64,000 nucleotides of DNA from Cupriavidus basilensis (GTDB taxonomy: Bacteria; Pseudomonadota; Gammaproteobacteria; Burkholderiales; Burkholderiaceae): positions 3,720,001 through 3,784,000 of the forward strand of contig NZ_CP062803.1 of the NCBI RefSeq assembly GCF_008801925.2. Direction: 5' to 3'. Positions 18,332-27,110 of this stretch are shown here, piece after piece. A program made the position numbers and the translations under genes. Under the pieces are notes generated by a model. It was not told the origin of the DNA and did no database searches. It was given only the letters and a program-made list of their open reading frames with translations. Each line of letters begins with the position of its first letter. Position 1 is the first letter of the stretch.

Positions 18332-19945
18332 GTGATCAAAAAGCTAATCAACCGGCTGCTAGGCAAGCCGGGCACCCAGCAGCGCCCCGTCAAACGCCGC
18401 GGCCAGCGCGCCCATACGCCGAATATCGTTACGCATGCCGAGCACCAGATCGACCAGTCGCTGATCTCGCGCAATGCCATCAAGGTCACCTCCACGCTGC
18501 AGCAGGCAGGTTACGACGCGTTTATCGTCGGCGGCGCGGTGCGCGACCTGTTGCTAGGCATCAAGCCCAAGGACTTCGACGTCGCCACCAACGCCACGCC
18601 TGACCAGGTGCAGGCGCTGTTCCGCCGCTCGCGCATCATCGGCCGGCGCTTCCAGATCGTGCACGTGACGTTCTATGGCGGGCGCGAGCAGGAAATCATT
18701 GAAGTCTCGACCTTCCGCGCGCTGGTCGACGCGGTCGCCAGCGAGACCTTGCCCGAAGGGCGCCGCCTCAAGCGCTCCGAGCTTGACAGCAAGACCCACG
18801 CGATCGATGCCTCGGGCCGCGTGCTGCGCGACAACGTGTGGGGCTCGCAGGCCGAAGACGCGGAACGCCGCGACTTCACCATCAACGCGATGTACTACGA
18901 CCCCGCCCAGCAACTGGTGTACGACTACCACCAGGGCATGGAGGACATCCGCGCGCGCACGCTGCGCATGATCGGCGATCCGGTCACGCGCTACCGCGAG
19001 GACCCCATCCGCATGCTGCGCGTGGTGCGCTTCGCCGCCAAGACCGGGTTCACGATCGACGAAGACACCCGCCAACCGATCGCCGACCTGGCCTCGCTGA
19101 TCCACAATGTGCCCAGCGCGCGCCTGTTCGACGAGATGCTCAAGCTGCTGATGTCAGGCCATGCCTGGGCATCGCTGCAGGAGCTGCGCAAAGCCGGCCT
19201 GCACCGCGGCCTGCTGCCGCTGCTGGATGTCGCGCTGGAGCAGCCGATGGGCCAGCGCTTCGTGCAGCTGGCGCTGGACAACACGGACCAGCGCGTGCAG
19301 GTCGGCAAGCCGGTCTCGCCGGGCTTCCTGTTTGCCGCGCTGCTATGGCACCACGTGCTGCAGCGTTGGACCACGCTGCGCGAGGAAGGCGAACACGCCA
19401 TCGCCGCGCTCAATATCGCCATGGACGACGTGCTGGAGCGCCAGACCGGCCAGCTCGCCATCCAGCGCCGCTTTGTCACCGACATGCGGGACATCTGGGG
19501 CATGCAGCCGCGCTTCGAGAAGCGCGTGGGCCGCATGCCGTTCCGCCTGATCGAATCGCCGCGCTTCCGTGCCGGCTTCGATTTCCTCTACCTGCGCTGC
19601 GAATCCGGCGAGCAGCCGGCCGAACTGGCGAAATGGTGGCAGGACTTCCAGGATGCCGATAGCCACGGCCGCGAGGACCTGATCGAAGCAGTGCGCCCGG
19701 TGCGCGGCGCCGGCAAGCAAGGCGGCGGCGGCAGCGGCGGCGCGGGCGATGCCGATGGCTTTGAGCCCGCCGGAGATGGCGATAGCGGCGACAGCGGCGG
19801 CCCGGCACGCAAGAAGCGCCGTCGGCGCAGTCCGCGGAAATCGGATAAAGTTTCTCCGCGGAGTGATATGGACGCGAGCCAGGAATCCGGCTCCACTGCA
19901 GACCGGAAAACCGGCAAGGTACGCGTCCAGCCGGAGGAATCGTAA
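18332..19945 (+). CDS. pcnB: Poly(A) polymerase I
   Basis: PcnB adds poly(A) tails to RNA and promotes its decay. The 537-residue protein has the nucleotidyltransferase core FIVGGAVRDLLLGIKPKDFD followed by DVATNATPDQ, and RDFTINAMYYD. The tail from about residue 455 is low-complexity, Gly-rich then basic (KKRRRR). I chose the GTG at 18332, one base after the HAD stop, which gives the family N-terminus; the tail probably binds RNA. The stop overlaps the folK start by one base (TAATG). Confidence 0.94.
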   Translation: MIKKLINRLLGKPGTQQRPVKRRGQRAHTPNIVTHAEHQIDQSLISRNAIKVTSTLQQAGYDAFIVGGAVRDLLLGIKPKDFDVATNATPDQVQALFRRSRIIGRRFQIVHVTFYGGREQEIIEVSTFRALVDAVASETLPEGRRLKRSELDSKTHAIDASGRVLRDNVWGSQAEDAERRDFTINAMYYDPAQQLVYDYHQGMEDIRARTLRMIGDPVTRYREDPIRMLRVVRFAAKTGFTIDEDTRQPIADLASLIHNVPSARLFDEMLKLLMSGHAWASLQELRKAGLHRGLLPLLDVALEQPMGQRFVQLALDNTDQRVQVGKPVSPGFLFAALLWHHVLQRWTTLREEGEHAIAALNIAMDDVLERQTGQLAIQRRFVTDMRDIWGMQPRFEKRVGRMPFRLIESPRFRAGFDFLYLRCESGEQPAELAKWWQDFQDADSHGREDLIEAVRPVRGAGKQGGGGSGGAGDADGFEPAGDGDSGDSGGPARKKRRRRSPRKSDKVSPRSDMDASQESGSTADRKTGKVRVQPEES

Positions 19946-20463
19946 TGACACTTGCCTTTATCGGCATCGGAGCCAACCTGGGTGACGCCCGGCAGGCTCT
20001 GAAAGATGCCATCGTGTGCCTGGCCCAGCAGGTCGGCATCACGGTGCTGGCGAGATCGTCGCTCTATCGCACGGCCCCGGTCGATGCGACGGGCAACGAC
20101 TACTACAACGCGGTGGTCAAGGTAGAGACCTCGTTCACCGCCGCCCAGCTATTGCGCATCTGTCACCACATCGAGGATCAGTTCGGCCGCGAGCGGCCTT
20201 TCCGCAACGCACCACGCACCCTCGACCTGGACCTGCTGGTCTTTGGCGACGAAATCCACCAGGACGAAAAGCTGGTGGTGCCGCATCCACGCCTGGCCGA
20301 ACGCGCCTTCACGCTGGTGCCGCTGCTTGAGCTGGATGCCGAACTGGTTATCCCCGGCCTTGGCCCTGCAGCGGATTACCTGGCCGCGGTCAGCGCGCAG
20401 CGCGTCGAGAAGGTCTCCTTTTGCAAGTGCACGCGGCAACTGGACGCGCGCAGCGATTCCTGA
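19945..20463 (+). CDS. folK: 6-hydroxymethyl-7,8-dihydropterin pyrophosphokinase (HPPK)
   Basis: FolK transfers pyrophosphate from ATP to hydroxymethyl-dihydropterin in folate synthesis. The 172-residue product begins MTLAFIGIGANLGD and has the signature RTLDLDLLVFGDE with the metal-binding aspartates, then PHPRLAERAF. The ATG overlaps the pcnB stop by one base, so it is translationally coupled. Upstream genes are not folate genes, but pcnB-folK is a common pair. Confidence 0.96.
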   Translation: MTLAFIGIGANLGDARQALKDAIVCLAQQVGITVLARSSLYRTAPVDATGNDYYNAVVKVETSFTAAQLLRICHHIEDQFGRERPFRNAPRTLDLDLLVFGDEIHQDEKLVVPHPRLAERAFTLVPLLELDAELVIPGLGPAADYLAAVSAQRVEKVSFCKCTRQLDARSDS

Positions 20464-20545
20464 GGCCATGGCCGGCAGCGGCAAGCCGGCCCCGCTTTAT
20501 CCGCCCTGTACTGTGTAGTTCCTCCCTAGCCGACCGGACCCGCCC

Positions 20546-21187
20546 ATGCTCGAACACTTGCGCCGCATTGTGGTGGAAGGCCCCATCGGAGCCGGCAAGA
20601 CCGCGCTCGCGCAACGCCTGGCGCAAACCCTGCGCACCGGCGAATTGCTTGATGCGGCGCGTGAAAACCCCTTCCTGGAGCGCTACTACCGCGAGCCCGC
20701 GCGATACGCGCTACCCCTGCAGCTGTCGCTGCTGAACCAGCGCGCGCAGCAGCTCAAGGCCTGGCAGGCGGCACTGCTGGCGGGCCAGCGCATGGTGGGC
20801 GATTTCCTGCACACCAGGGACCGCCTCTACGCCGGGCTGACACTGCCCGAGGACGAACTGGCGCTGTACGACGCCCTCGCCGCGCGCCTGCCGGCCCAAG
20901 GCCAGCGCGTAGACCTCGTCATCGTGCTGCAGGCCTCACCCGCCCTGCTGCGCGAGCGCATCGCCCGGCGCAATGCACCTGGCGAGTCCAGCATCGACGA
21001 TGCCTATCTGGAGCGGTTGTCGGATGCCTACGGCGAGCTGTTCCATCGCTACGACGAGGCACCGGTCATGATCGTCGACACCGCCCACTTTAGCCCGGTA
21101 GACAACGACGCCGATTTCCGTACACTACTGTCGCGCATCGAAAACATGCGTGGCCGCAAGGCCTTTCTCAATCTCGCTGCGCCCTGA
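20546..21187 (+). CDS. Deoxynucleoside kinase (deoxyadenosine/deoxyguanosine kinase type)
   Basis: A 213-residue P-loop kinase with VVEGPIGAGKTALAQRL near the N-terminus, a substrate-binding region around NPFLERYY, and an IARRN lid segment. It matches the dNK family that phosphorylates deoxynucleosides for salvage. It follows folK by 82 bp in the same direction, as in many betaproteobacteria (folK-dnk-panB). Base preference is not deducible. Confidence 0.87.
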   Translation: MLEHLRRIVVEGPIGAGKTALAQRLAQTLRTGELLDAARENPFLERYYREPARYALPLQLSLLNQRAQQLKAWQAALLAGQRMVGDFLHTRDRLYAGLTLPEDELALYDALAARLPAQGQRVDLVIVLQASPALLRERIARRNAPGESSIDDAYLERLSDAYGELFHRYDEAPVMIVDTAHFSPVDNDADFRTLLSRIENMRGRKAFLNLAAP

Positions 21188-21398
21188 CAGGCTCTCTGGC
21201 CTGCCAGCCTTCACCATAACGACAGCAGTCGCTGCCGCGAATCCCGTGGCCCCATCCTGGGGCCGAGCGCCTCGCGCAGTACGAACTGAAAGGGGCAAAG
21301 GCCTTGCCGCACGGATGCAGATGCGTTGATGCAGCGATCATGAATGCACTGCGGCATTGCGGCCGGCCCGGCTCCCGTCTCTCTACCGGCCCATCGTC

Positions 21399-22220
21399 AT
21401 GAGTTACCTCCTCGACCCCTCCCGCAAGACCGTCACCATCCCCAAGCTGCAAGCGATGCGCGCCGCCGGCGAGAAAATCGCCATGCTGACCGCCTACGAC
21501 TCCAGCTTCGCCGCGCTGCTCGACTACTGCGGGGTCGAGGTGCTGCTGGTCGGCGACTCCCTTGGCAATGTCATGCAAGGCCAGCAGACCACGCTGCCCG
21601 TGACGCTGGAACAAGTTGTCTATCACACCGAATGCGTGGCACGCGGCAACCAGAGCGCGCTGCTGGTGGCGGACCTGCCATTCGGCACCTATCCCACCCC
21701 GGAAGCCACCTTCACCAGCGCCGTGGCGCTGATGCGGGCCGGCGCGCAAATGGTCAAGCTGGAGGGCGGCGACTGGCTCGCGCCCACCGTCAAGTTCCTG
21801 GTCGAGCGCAGCATTCCGGTGTGCGGCCACATTGGCCTGACGCCGCAGTCGGTGCACGCGCTGGGCGGCTTCAAGGTGCAGGGCAAGACCGACGAAAGCG
21901 CGGCGCAGCTCAAGCGCGACGCGCTCGCGCTGCAAGCGGCGGGCGCCCAGCTGATCGTGATGGAAGCCGTGCCGGCAGCCGTGGCTGGCGTGGTCACCGG
22001 CCTGCTGAACATCCCGACCATCGGCATCGGCGCCGGCGCGGATTGCTCCGGCCAGGTCCTGGTGCTGCAGGACATGATCAACGTCTACCCGGGCCGCAAG
22101 GCCAAGTTCGTGCGCAACTTCATGGAAGGCGCCGGCTCGATCGAGGCCGCCGTGCGCGCCTACGTGGCGGCCGTGAAGGACGGCAGCTTCCCGGCTGTCG
22201 AACACACCTTCTCGGCCTGA
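21399..22220 (+). CDS. panB: 3-methyl-2-oxobutanoate hydroxymethyltransferase
   Basis: PanB transfers a hydroxymethyl group from methylene-THF to 2-oxoisovalerate, the first step to pantothenate. The 273-residue protein starts [17 protein letters not shown] and has [27 protein letters not shown], the VKLEGG block and [15 protein letters not shown]. The 211 bp before it hold no gene. panC is not in the window. The tup-like permease gene begins 13 bp after it. Confidence 0.96.
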   Translation: MSYLLDPSRKTVTIPKLQAMRAAGEKIAMLTAYDSSFAALLDYCGVEVLLVGDSLGNVMQGQQTTLPVTLEQVVYHTECVARGNQSALLVADLPFGTYPTPEATFTSAVALMRAGAQMVKLEGGDWLAPTVKFLVERSIPVCGHIGLTPQSVHALGGFKVQGKTDESAAQLKRDALALQAAGAQLIVMEAVPAAVAGVVTGLLNIPTIGIGAGADCSGQVLVLQDMINVYPGRKAKFVRNFMEGAGSIEAAVRAYVAAVKDGSFPAVEHTFSA

Positions 22221-22233
22221 GCGCGCGCCGGCA

Positions 22234-22932
22234 ATGGAGATCGGTGCCGCCACCGCGACAGCCTTCCAGCTTCTGGCCAGCGGTGACGGCGCCATCTGGT
22301 TCATCGTCTGGACCTCGCTGGTGGTGGCCGTGCTCGGGCTGGCGATTGCCGCCGTGCCGGCCATCGGCGCGGCCTACCTGATCGCCACCCACGATTTTCC
22401 CGGGCGGCGCGTGGTGGTCGTGATGGCGCAGGCCTTCCTCTCCTTCCCGACCGTGCTGGTCGGGCTGATCCTCTACCTGCTGTTTACCCGCCACGGGCCG
22501 TTGGGCAATTTCTCCTTGCTGTTCACACGCAGCGGCATGGTGCTCGGGCAGGCGGTGATCGGCTTCCCGGTGGTGCTGGCGTTTGCCCTGTCCACCTTGC
22601 AGGGGGCGGATGCGCGGCTGCGTGAAACCGCCTGGGTACTGGGTGCCGGGCGCTGGCGGACCTTTTTCACCGTCCTGCGCGAGATGCGCTTCGGCCTGAT
22701 GGCCGCGCTGGTGGCGGGCTTTGGGCGGGTCATTGCCGAAGTCGGCTCGGCGTTGATGATCGGCGGCAATATCGAAGGCGCCACCCGAACCATCACCACG
22801 GCCATCGCGCTGGAAACCAGCAAGGGGGAATTCGCCCAGGGTATCGCGCTGGGCGTTGTGCTGATCGCACTGGCGGTGCTCGTCAATGTGATGCTGGCGT
22901 GGCTGCAAGGCGCGGGAGGATTTCGCCGATGA
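22234..22932 (+). CDS. tupB: ABC transporter permease, tungstate (TupB) type
   Basis: The 232-residue membrane protein has about five hydrophobic segments and the binding-protein-dependent permease EAA loop RETAWVLGAGRWRTFFTVL. The C-terminal GFGRVIAEVGSALMIGGNI and ETSKGEFAQGIALG are characteristic of TupB tungstate permeases. The ATPase gene overlaps its end by four bases (ATGA). No substrate-binding gene (tupA) is next to it, so the tungstate assignment rests on sequence type only. Molybdate or related anions remain possible. Confidence 0.8.
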   Translation: MEIGAATATAFQLLASGDGAIWFIVWTSLVVAVLGLAIAAVPAIGAAYLIATHDFPGRRVVVVMAQAFLSFPTVLVGLILYLLFTRHGPLGNFSLLFTRSGMVLGQAVIGFPVVLAFALSTLQGADARLRETAWVLGAGRWRTFFTVLREMRFGLMAALVAGFGRVIAEVGSALMIGGNIEGATRTITTAIALETSKGEFAQGIALGVVLIALAVLVNVMLAWLQGAGGFRR

Positions 22933-23660
22933 GCACCCTGCCCGCGCGCCGCACGCCTGACGGGCAGGCGTTGCCGCCTTCCCAGCTGCCGCCGCTGCTG
23001 ACGGTGCGCGGCTTGCAGCGCCAGGTAGGCGCGCGGCGGCTGTTCGATATTGCCGAGCTGGCCTTCCCGCGCGCCGCTGTGGTGGTGCTGACCGGTGTCA
23101 ACGGCGCGGGCAAGAGCACGCTGCTGCGCATGGTGGCGGGGCTGGAGCGCGCACCCGGCGCGACGGTGGCCTGGACCAGCGCGGACGGCACGCCGCGCAG
23201 CGCCGCACTCGATCCGCTGCCCGCCGCGCTGCGCCAGCGCATTGCCTACCTGCACCAGCATCCCTACCTGTTTCGCACCTCAGTGCGCGAGAACATCGCC
23301 TATGGCCTGAAGGCGCGCGGCATGCCCGACGACGAAGTCAGGCGGCGCGTGGGAGCCGCGCTGGGCTGGGCCGGCATCACGCACGTGCAGGACACCGCCC
23401 CCGAATGCCTGTCCGGCGGCGAAGTGCAGCGCGTGGCACTGGCCCGCGCCAAGGTGCTGGAGCCCGATTTGCTGCTGCTGGACGAGCCCACCTCCAGCCT
23501 GGACGGCCACGCACGCGAACAGGTGATCGGCTTGGTGCAGGAGCTGGCCGCCGAAGGCCGCAGCGTGGTGATGGTCTGCCACGATCGCGAGCTGATCAAG
23601 CTGCCGGGCGTGGTGCGCTGGAAGCTTGGTGACGGGCGGCTGGATACGCGCCACCCCTGA
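22929..23660 (+). CDS. tupC: ABC transporter ATP-binding protein, partner of the TupB-type permease
   Basis: A 243-residue ABC ATPase with Walker A GVNGAGKST, signature LSGGEVQRVALARA and Walker B LLLLDEPTSSLD, in the usual order. The start ATG overlaps the permease stop (ATGA), so the two are translationally coupled. It has no long C-terminal regulatory domain, unlike ModC, in line with TupC. Converges with pabBC, whose stop is only 9 bp away. Confidence 0.82.
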   Translation: MSTLPARRTPDGQALPPSQLPPLLTVRGLQRQVGARRLFDIAELAFPRAAVVVLTGVNGAGKSTLLRMVAGLERAPGATVAWTSADGTPRSAALDPLPAALRQRIAYLHQHPYLFRTSVRENIAYGLKARGMPDDEVRRRVGAALGWAGITHVQDTAPECLSGGEVQRVALARAKVLEPDLLLLDEPTSSLDGHAREQVIGLVQELAAEGRSVVMVCHDRELIKLPGVVRWKLGDGRLDTRHP

Positions 23661-23669
23661 ACGCCTGGC

Positions 23670-25562
23670 TCAGACTGTTACCGGCAACTGCGCAGATAGC
23701 ACGCCCCGCAGCGAGTTCGCCAGCGCGAGTGCCTCCGCGCCCAGCAGCATGGCACGCGTGACAACCGCCTCACGCACCGTCCCGCCGAGGTAGCGCGCAC
23801 CATCGCCCAGCACCGCAGCGCGCATCACGCCGGGCAGGATATCGGCGGCCAGCGGCGGCGTCAGCCACTCGCCTTGCACCTTGACGAACACGGAGCTGCG
23901 GCCGCCTTCAAGCAGCTCGCCGCGGGCGTTGAAGAACAGGCTGTCGAAGGCGCCGGCGCGCTCGGCCGCTTGCCAGCCGGCATCATAGACGGCACGCGCG
24001 CTGGTCTTGTGGCGGCGCAACGCGTCCGTGACCGGCAGCGCCTGCGCGGCCAGCACCACGCGCACCGGGACCGCGGCGAGCGGCGCCAACGGGCCGTGGG
24101 CTACGGTGAAGCTGCCCGCCTTGTCCAGCGCCAGCCGCAGGCGCCAGGTGCCGGCCCCGAGATCCGCCATGGCCGCCTGCACTAACGCCAACGCGCGAGC
24201 CCGCTCAAACGCAAAGCCGAAGCACGCAGCGGAAGCCGCCAGCCGCGCCAGATGCTGATCCAGGCGCTGGCATGCCCCGCTTTCCACCCGCATGGTTTCG
24301 AACAAGGTAAAGCCTGGATCGTGCGCGGTCAGGAAGCGCGCCTTCCAGCCGCACTCGGCAAATTCGCCCGCGGCGTCGCTGTCATGCACGATGCCACCGC
24401 CCACGCCCATCTCGCCCGCGCGCAGCCCGTCGGCGCCCTGCGCGCCCAATACCAGCGTGCGGATGGCGACCGACAGCGCAAAGGTACCCGGCCATGCCTG
24501 CGCTTGCCCTTCGCCGGGCGCATCGATCCAGCCGAGCGAGCCGGTGTAAAGGCCGCGCGGCGCGCTCTCCAGCTCGCCGATGATCTCCATGGTGCGCCGC
24601 TTGGGCGCGCCGGTGATGGAGCCGCAGGGAAACAGCGCGCCCATCAGATCCGCCAGGCTGGTGCCGGCGCGCGCCGTGGCAGTGACGGTGGAGGTCATCT
24701 GCAGCACCTGGCCGAAGGGCTGCACCACGAAGCGATCGGGCACGGCCACCGTACCCGGCACCGCGACGCGGCCCAGGTCGTTGCGCAGCAGGTCGACGAT
24801 CATCACGTTCTCGGCGCGGTTCTTGGCGTCGGCCGCCAGCGCCAGCGCGGCCTCGGCATCGCGCGCGTCGTCGCCCGTGCGCGGCGCCGTGCCCTTCATC
24901 GGGCGGGTGAGCAACTGGCCCTGGCCGTCATGCCGGACGAACAATTCCGGCGATAGCGACAGCACCCAGCCATCGCCCGGGAACCGCGCCAGCGCGCCGT
25001 AGGGCACTGGCTGGGCGGCCCGCAAGGCGGCATAGAGCGCCAGCGGATCGCCAAACTCGGTAAAGCGCAGGCGCTGCGTGAAGTTGACCTGATAGGTGTC
25101 GCCGGCTTCGATCCATTGGTGAATGCGAGCAATGGCGGCATGGAAGGCCGGCTCCGGCGTGTCGGCCAGGACATCCATCAAGCCGGCCGGCTGATCCGGG
25201 GACCGCGCCAGCCATTGCGCGACCTGCGCCTTGTCCAGCCGATGCAATTCCGTGAACCACAACAGGCGCAGCGCGCCATCGTGGAAGGGCAATGCGCAAT
25301 CGACGTGGACCGGCACGCCGATCAGCGGGCCGCCGAATTCGTAAGGCGCGAACAACGTGGCGTGCCAGCCCTGGCGCCAGCCATCGGCCAGCAAGGCATC
25401 GAGCGTGCCGAGCGCGGAGGCATCCGGCAGCACGTCTTCACGGGCAAAGCCGGTGTACAGGCGTGATGCCGCCTCGCCCGGCGCGGCGGTGGCATGGTCG
25501 AGCAGGACGAAAGGCTCGGCGTTGGCCGGGAAGGGGAGCGTGCGGATCGGGGAAACTGCCAC
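23670..25562 (-). CDS. pabBC: Fused aminodeoxychorismate synthase component I and aminodeoxychorismate lyase
   Basis: A 630-residue fusion. Residues about 1-375 are PabB, a chorismate-binding enzyme with TGAPKRRTMEIIGELE and the PCGSITG block. Residues about 385-630 are PabC, a fold-IV PLP enzyme, with RHKTSARAVYD around the probable PLP lysine and a NARGELLEGGRSSVF block. Together they make p-aminobenzoate for folate once a glutamine amidotransferase (PabA/TrpG, not here) supplies ammonia. The start is a GTG. Located after dnaJ in the same direction, behind its terminator. Confidence 0.93.
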   Translation of the reverse strand: MAVSPIRTLPFPANAEPFVLLDHATAAPGEAASRLYTGFAREDVLPDASALGTLDALLADGWRQGWHATLFAPYEFGGPLIGVPVHVDCALPFHDGALRLLWFTELHRLDKAQVAQWLARSPDQPAGLMDVLADTPEPAFHAAIARIHQWIEAGDTYQVNFTQRLRFTEFGDPLALYAALRAAQPVPYGALARFPGDGWVLSLSPELFVRHDGQGQLLTRPMKGTAPRTGDDARDAEAALALAADAKNRAENVMIVDLLRNDLGRVAVPGTVAVPDRFVVQPFGQVLQMTSTVTATARAGTSLADLMGALFPCGSITGAPKRRTMEIIGELESAPRGLYTGSLGWIDAPGEGQAQAWPGTFALSVAIRTLVLGAQGADGLRAGEMGVGGGIVHDSDAAGEFAECGWKARFLTAHDPGFTLFETMRVESGACQRLDQHLARLAASAACFGFAFERARALALVQAAMADLGAGTWRLRLALDKAGSFTVAHGPLAPLAAVPVRVVLAAQALPVTDALRRHKTSARAVYDAGWQAAERAGAFDSLFFNARGELLEGGRSSVFVKVQGEWLTPPLAADILPGVMRAAVLGDGARYLGGTVREAVVTRAMLLGAEALALANSLRGVLSAQLPVTV

Positions 25563-25734
25563 GGGAAATCACCAGCGTAAATTGAGGTCGCCGGGAGGCG
25601 GGCGACATCGCATTATCGCGCGCCCGCCCTGTCCCCGGCCCTATCCCCTCAAGGGGCAGAGGGCCGGGGACGGGCGTGGCTTGGCCAGGAGCCACTTGTT
25701 GCGAAGCCGACGGTTTGAGCGGCGCCCAGAAAAC

Positions 25735-25768
25735 AAAAAAGCCGGCCACGCATCAAAGCGTGGCCGGC
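25735..25768 (-). terminator. Intrinsic terminator of dnaJ
   Basis: GCCGGCCACGC and GCGTGGCCGGC (25741-25768) form a perfect 11-bp stem with a 6-nt loop, followed on the minus strand by T6 (25740-25735). It lies 19 bp after the dnaJ stop. Confidence 0.92.
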
Positions 25769-25786
25769 CGCATGCCCCAAGCCAGA

Positions 25787-26935
25787 TCAGCTGAAGAAGC
25801 TCTTCACCTTATCCAGCCAGGATTGCTCCTGCGGACTGTGGCGCGAGCCACCTTCATGCACCGAGCGGTCGAACTGGCGCAGGATGTCCTTCTGCGCCTC
25901 GGTCAGCTTGACCGGGGTTTCCACATTCACGTGCACGTAGAGGTCGCCGGGGTAGCCCGAGCGCACACCCTTGATGCCCTTGCCGCGCAGGCGGAAGGTC
26001 TTGCCGGGCTGGGTGCCTTCCGGCACCGGGAAGCTGGCCTTGCCGCCCAGCGTAGGCACTTCCAGGTCGCCGCCCAGCGCCGCGGTGGCGAAGGAAATCG
26101 GCATCTGGCAGTGCAGGTCGTCGCCGTCGCGCTCGAACACCGCGTGCTGCTTGATGTGGACTTCCACATACAGGTCGCCCGGGGGGCCACCGTTGATGCC
26201 CGGCTCGCCATTGCCCGAGGAGCGGATGCGCATGCCCTCGTCGATGCCGGCGGGAATCTTCACTTCCAGCGTCTTCTGCGACTTCAGCTTGCCCTGACCG
26301 TGGCACTTGGTGCACGGCTTGGGGATGTGCTTGCCGGTGCCGTGGCACTTGGGGCAAGTCTGCTGCATCGAAAAGAAGCCTTGCGACACGCGCACCTGGC
26401 CCGCGCCATGGCAGGTCGGGCAGGTTTCGACATTGGTGCCGGGCTCGGCGCCATTGCCGTGGCAATGCTCGCACTCGTCCCAGTGAGGCACCCGGATCTG
26501 CGCGTCGTGGCCGTGGGCGGCCTGCTCCAGCGTGATTTCCATGCTGTAGCGCAGGTCGGCGCCGCGGTATACCTGCGGGCCGCCGCCACGGCGTCCGCCG
26601 CCAGCCTGGCCGCCTTGCTGGCCAAAAATATCGCCGAAGATGTCGCCGAAGGCTTCGGCAAAACCGCCGTAGGCCTGGCCTCCGCCACCGAAGCCGCCCG
26701 CCATGTTGGGGTCGACGCCGGCGTGGCCGTACTGGTCGTAGGCTGCCTTCTTCTCAGGGTCCGAAAGCATCTCGTAGGCCTCTTTGACCTCCTTGAACTT
26801 CTCTTCGGAATCCTTGCTGTCCGGATTGCGGTCCGGGTGGTGCTTCATCGCCAGCTTGCGATAGGCCTTCTTGATCTCGTCGTCGCCGGCGTTCTTGCCC
26901 ACCCCGAGCACTTCGTAAAAGTCACGTTTTGCCAT
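25787..26935 (-). CDS. dnaJ: Chaperone protein DnaJ
   Basis: DnaJ is the J-domain co-chaperone of DnaK. The 382-residue protein has the J-domain with HPD (in [11 protein letters not shown]), a Gly/Phe-rich linker (about residues 75-110), and four zinc-finger repeats of CxxCxGxG ([32 protein letters not shown]). Typical DnaJ C-terminal domains follow. It lies 175 bp after dnaK, with a possible partial terminator in between, and ends at a strong terminator. Confidence 0.98.
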   Translation of the reverse strand: MAKRDFYEVLGVGKNAGDDEIKKAYRKLAMKHHPDRNPDSKDSEEKFKEVKEAYEMLSDPEKKAAYDQYGHAGVDPNMAGGFGGGGQAYGGFAEAFGDIFGDIFGQQGGQAGGGRRGGGPQVYRGADLRYSMEITLEQAAHGHDAQIRVPHWDECEHCHGNGAEPGTNVETCPTCHGAGQVRVSQGFFSMQQTCPKCHGTGKHIPKPCTKCHGQGKLKSQKTLEVKIPAGIDEGMRIRSSGNGEPGINGGPPGDLYVEVHIKQHAVFERDGDDLHCQMPISFATAALGGDLEVPTLGGKASFPVPEGTQPGKTFRLRGKGIKGVRSGYPGDLYVHVNVETPVKLTEAQKDILRQFDRSVHEGGSRHSPQEQSWLDKVKSFFS

Positions 26936-26992
26936 GGTGGCTGCTTACCTGATGGGCCCGGAAGCGTCCAAAGCCCGCCCGGGCGAAATAGC

Positions 26993-27020
26993 AAAAAAGC
27001 CGAGCGAGGCATTCGACGGC
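26993..27020 (-). terminator. Weak terminator or attenuator between dnaK and dnaJ
   Basis: On the minus strand GCCG...CGGC with an inner CGA/TCG pairing (26999-27020) is followed by T6 (26998-26993). The stem is short and interrupted, so it may only lower dnaJ expression relative to dnaK. Confidence 0.4.
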
Positions 27021-27110
27021 GGTAACCCGCTTGGTCCAATGTCCGTCGCCCGGCGTCGGGATGGGGGCTGGCGCAGGTGTTGCGCACCGCGCCCCCGCCC
27101 CGCTCTTCCA

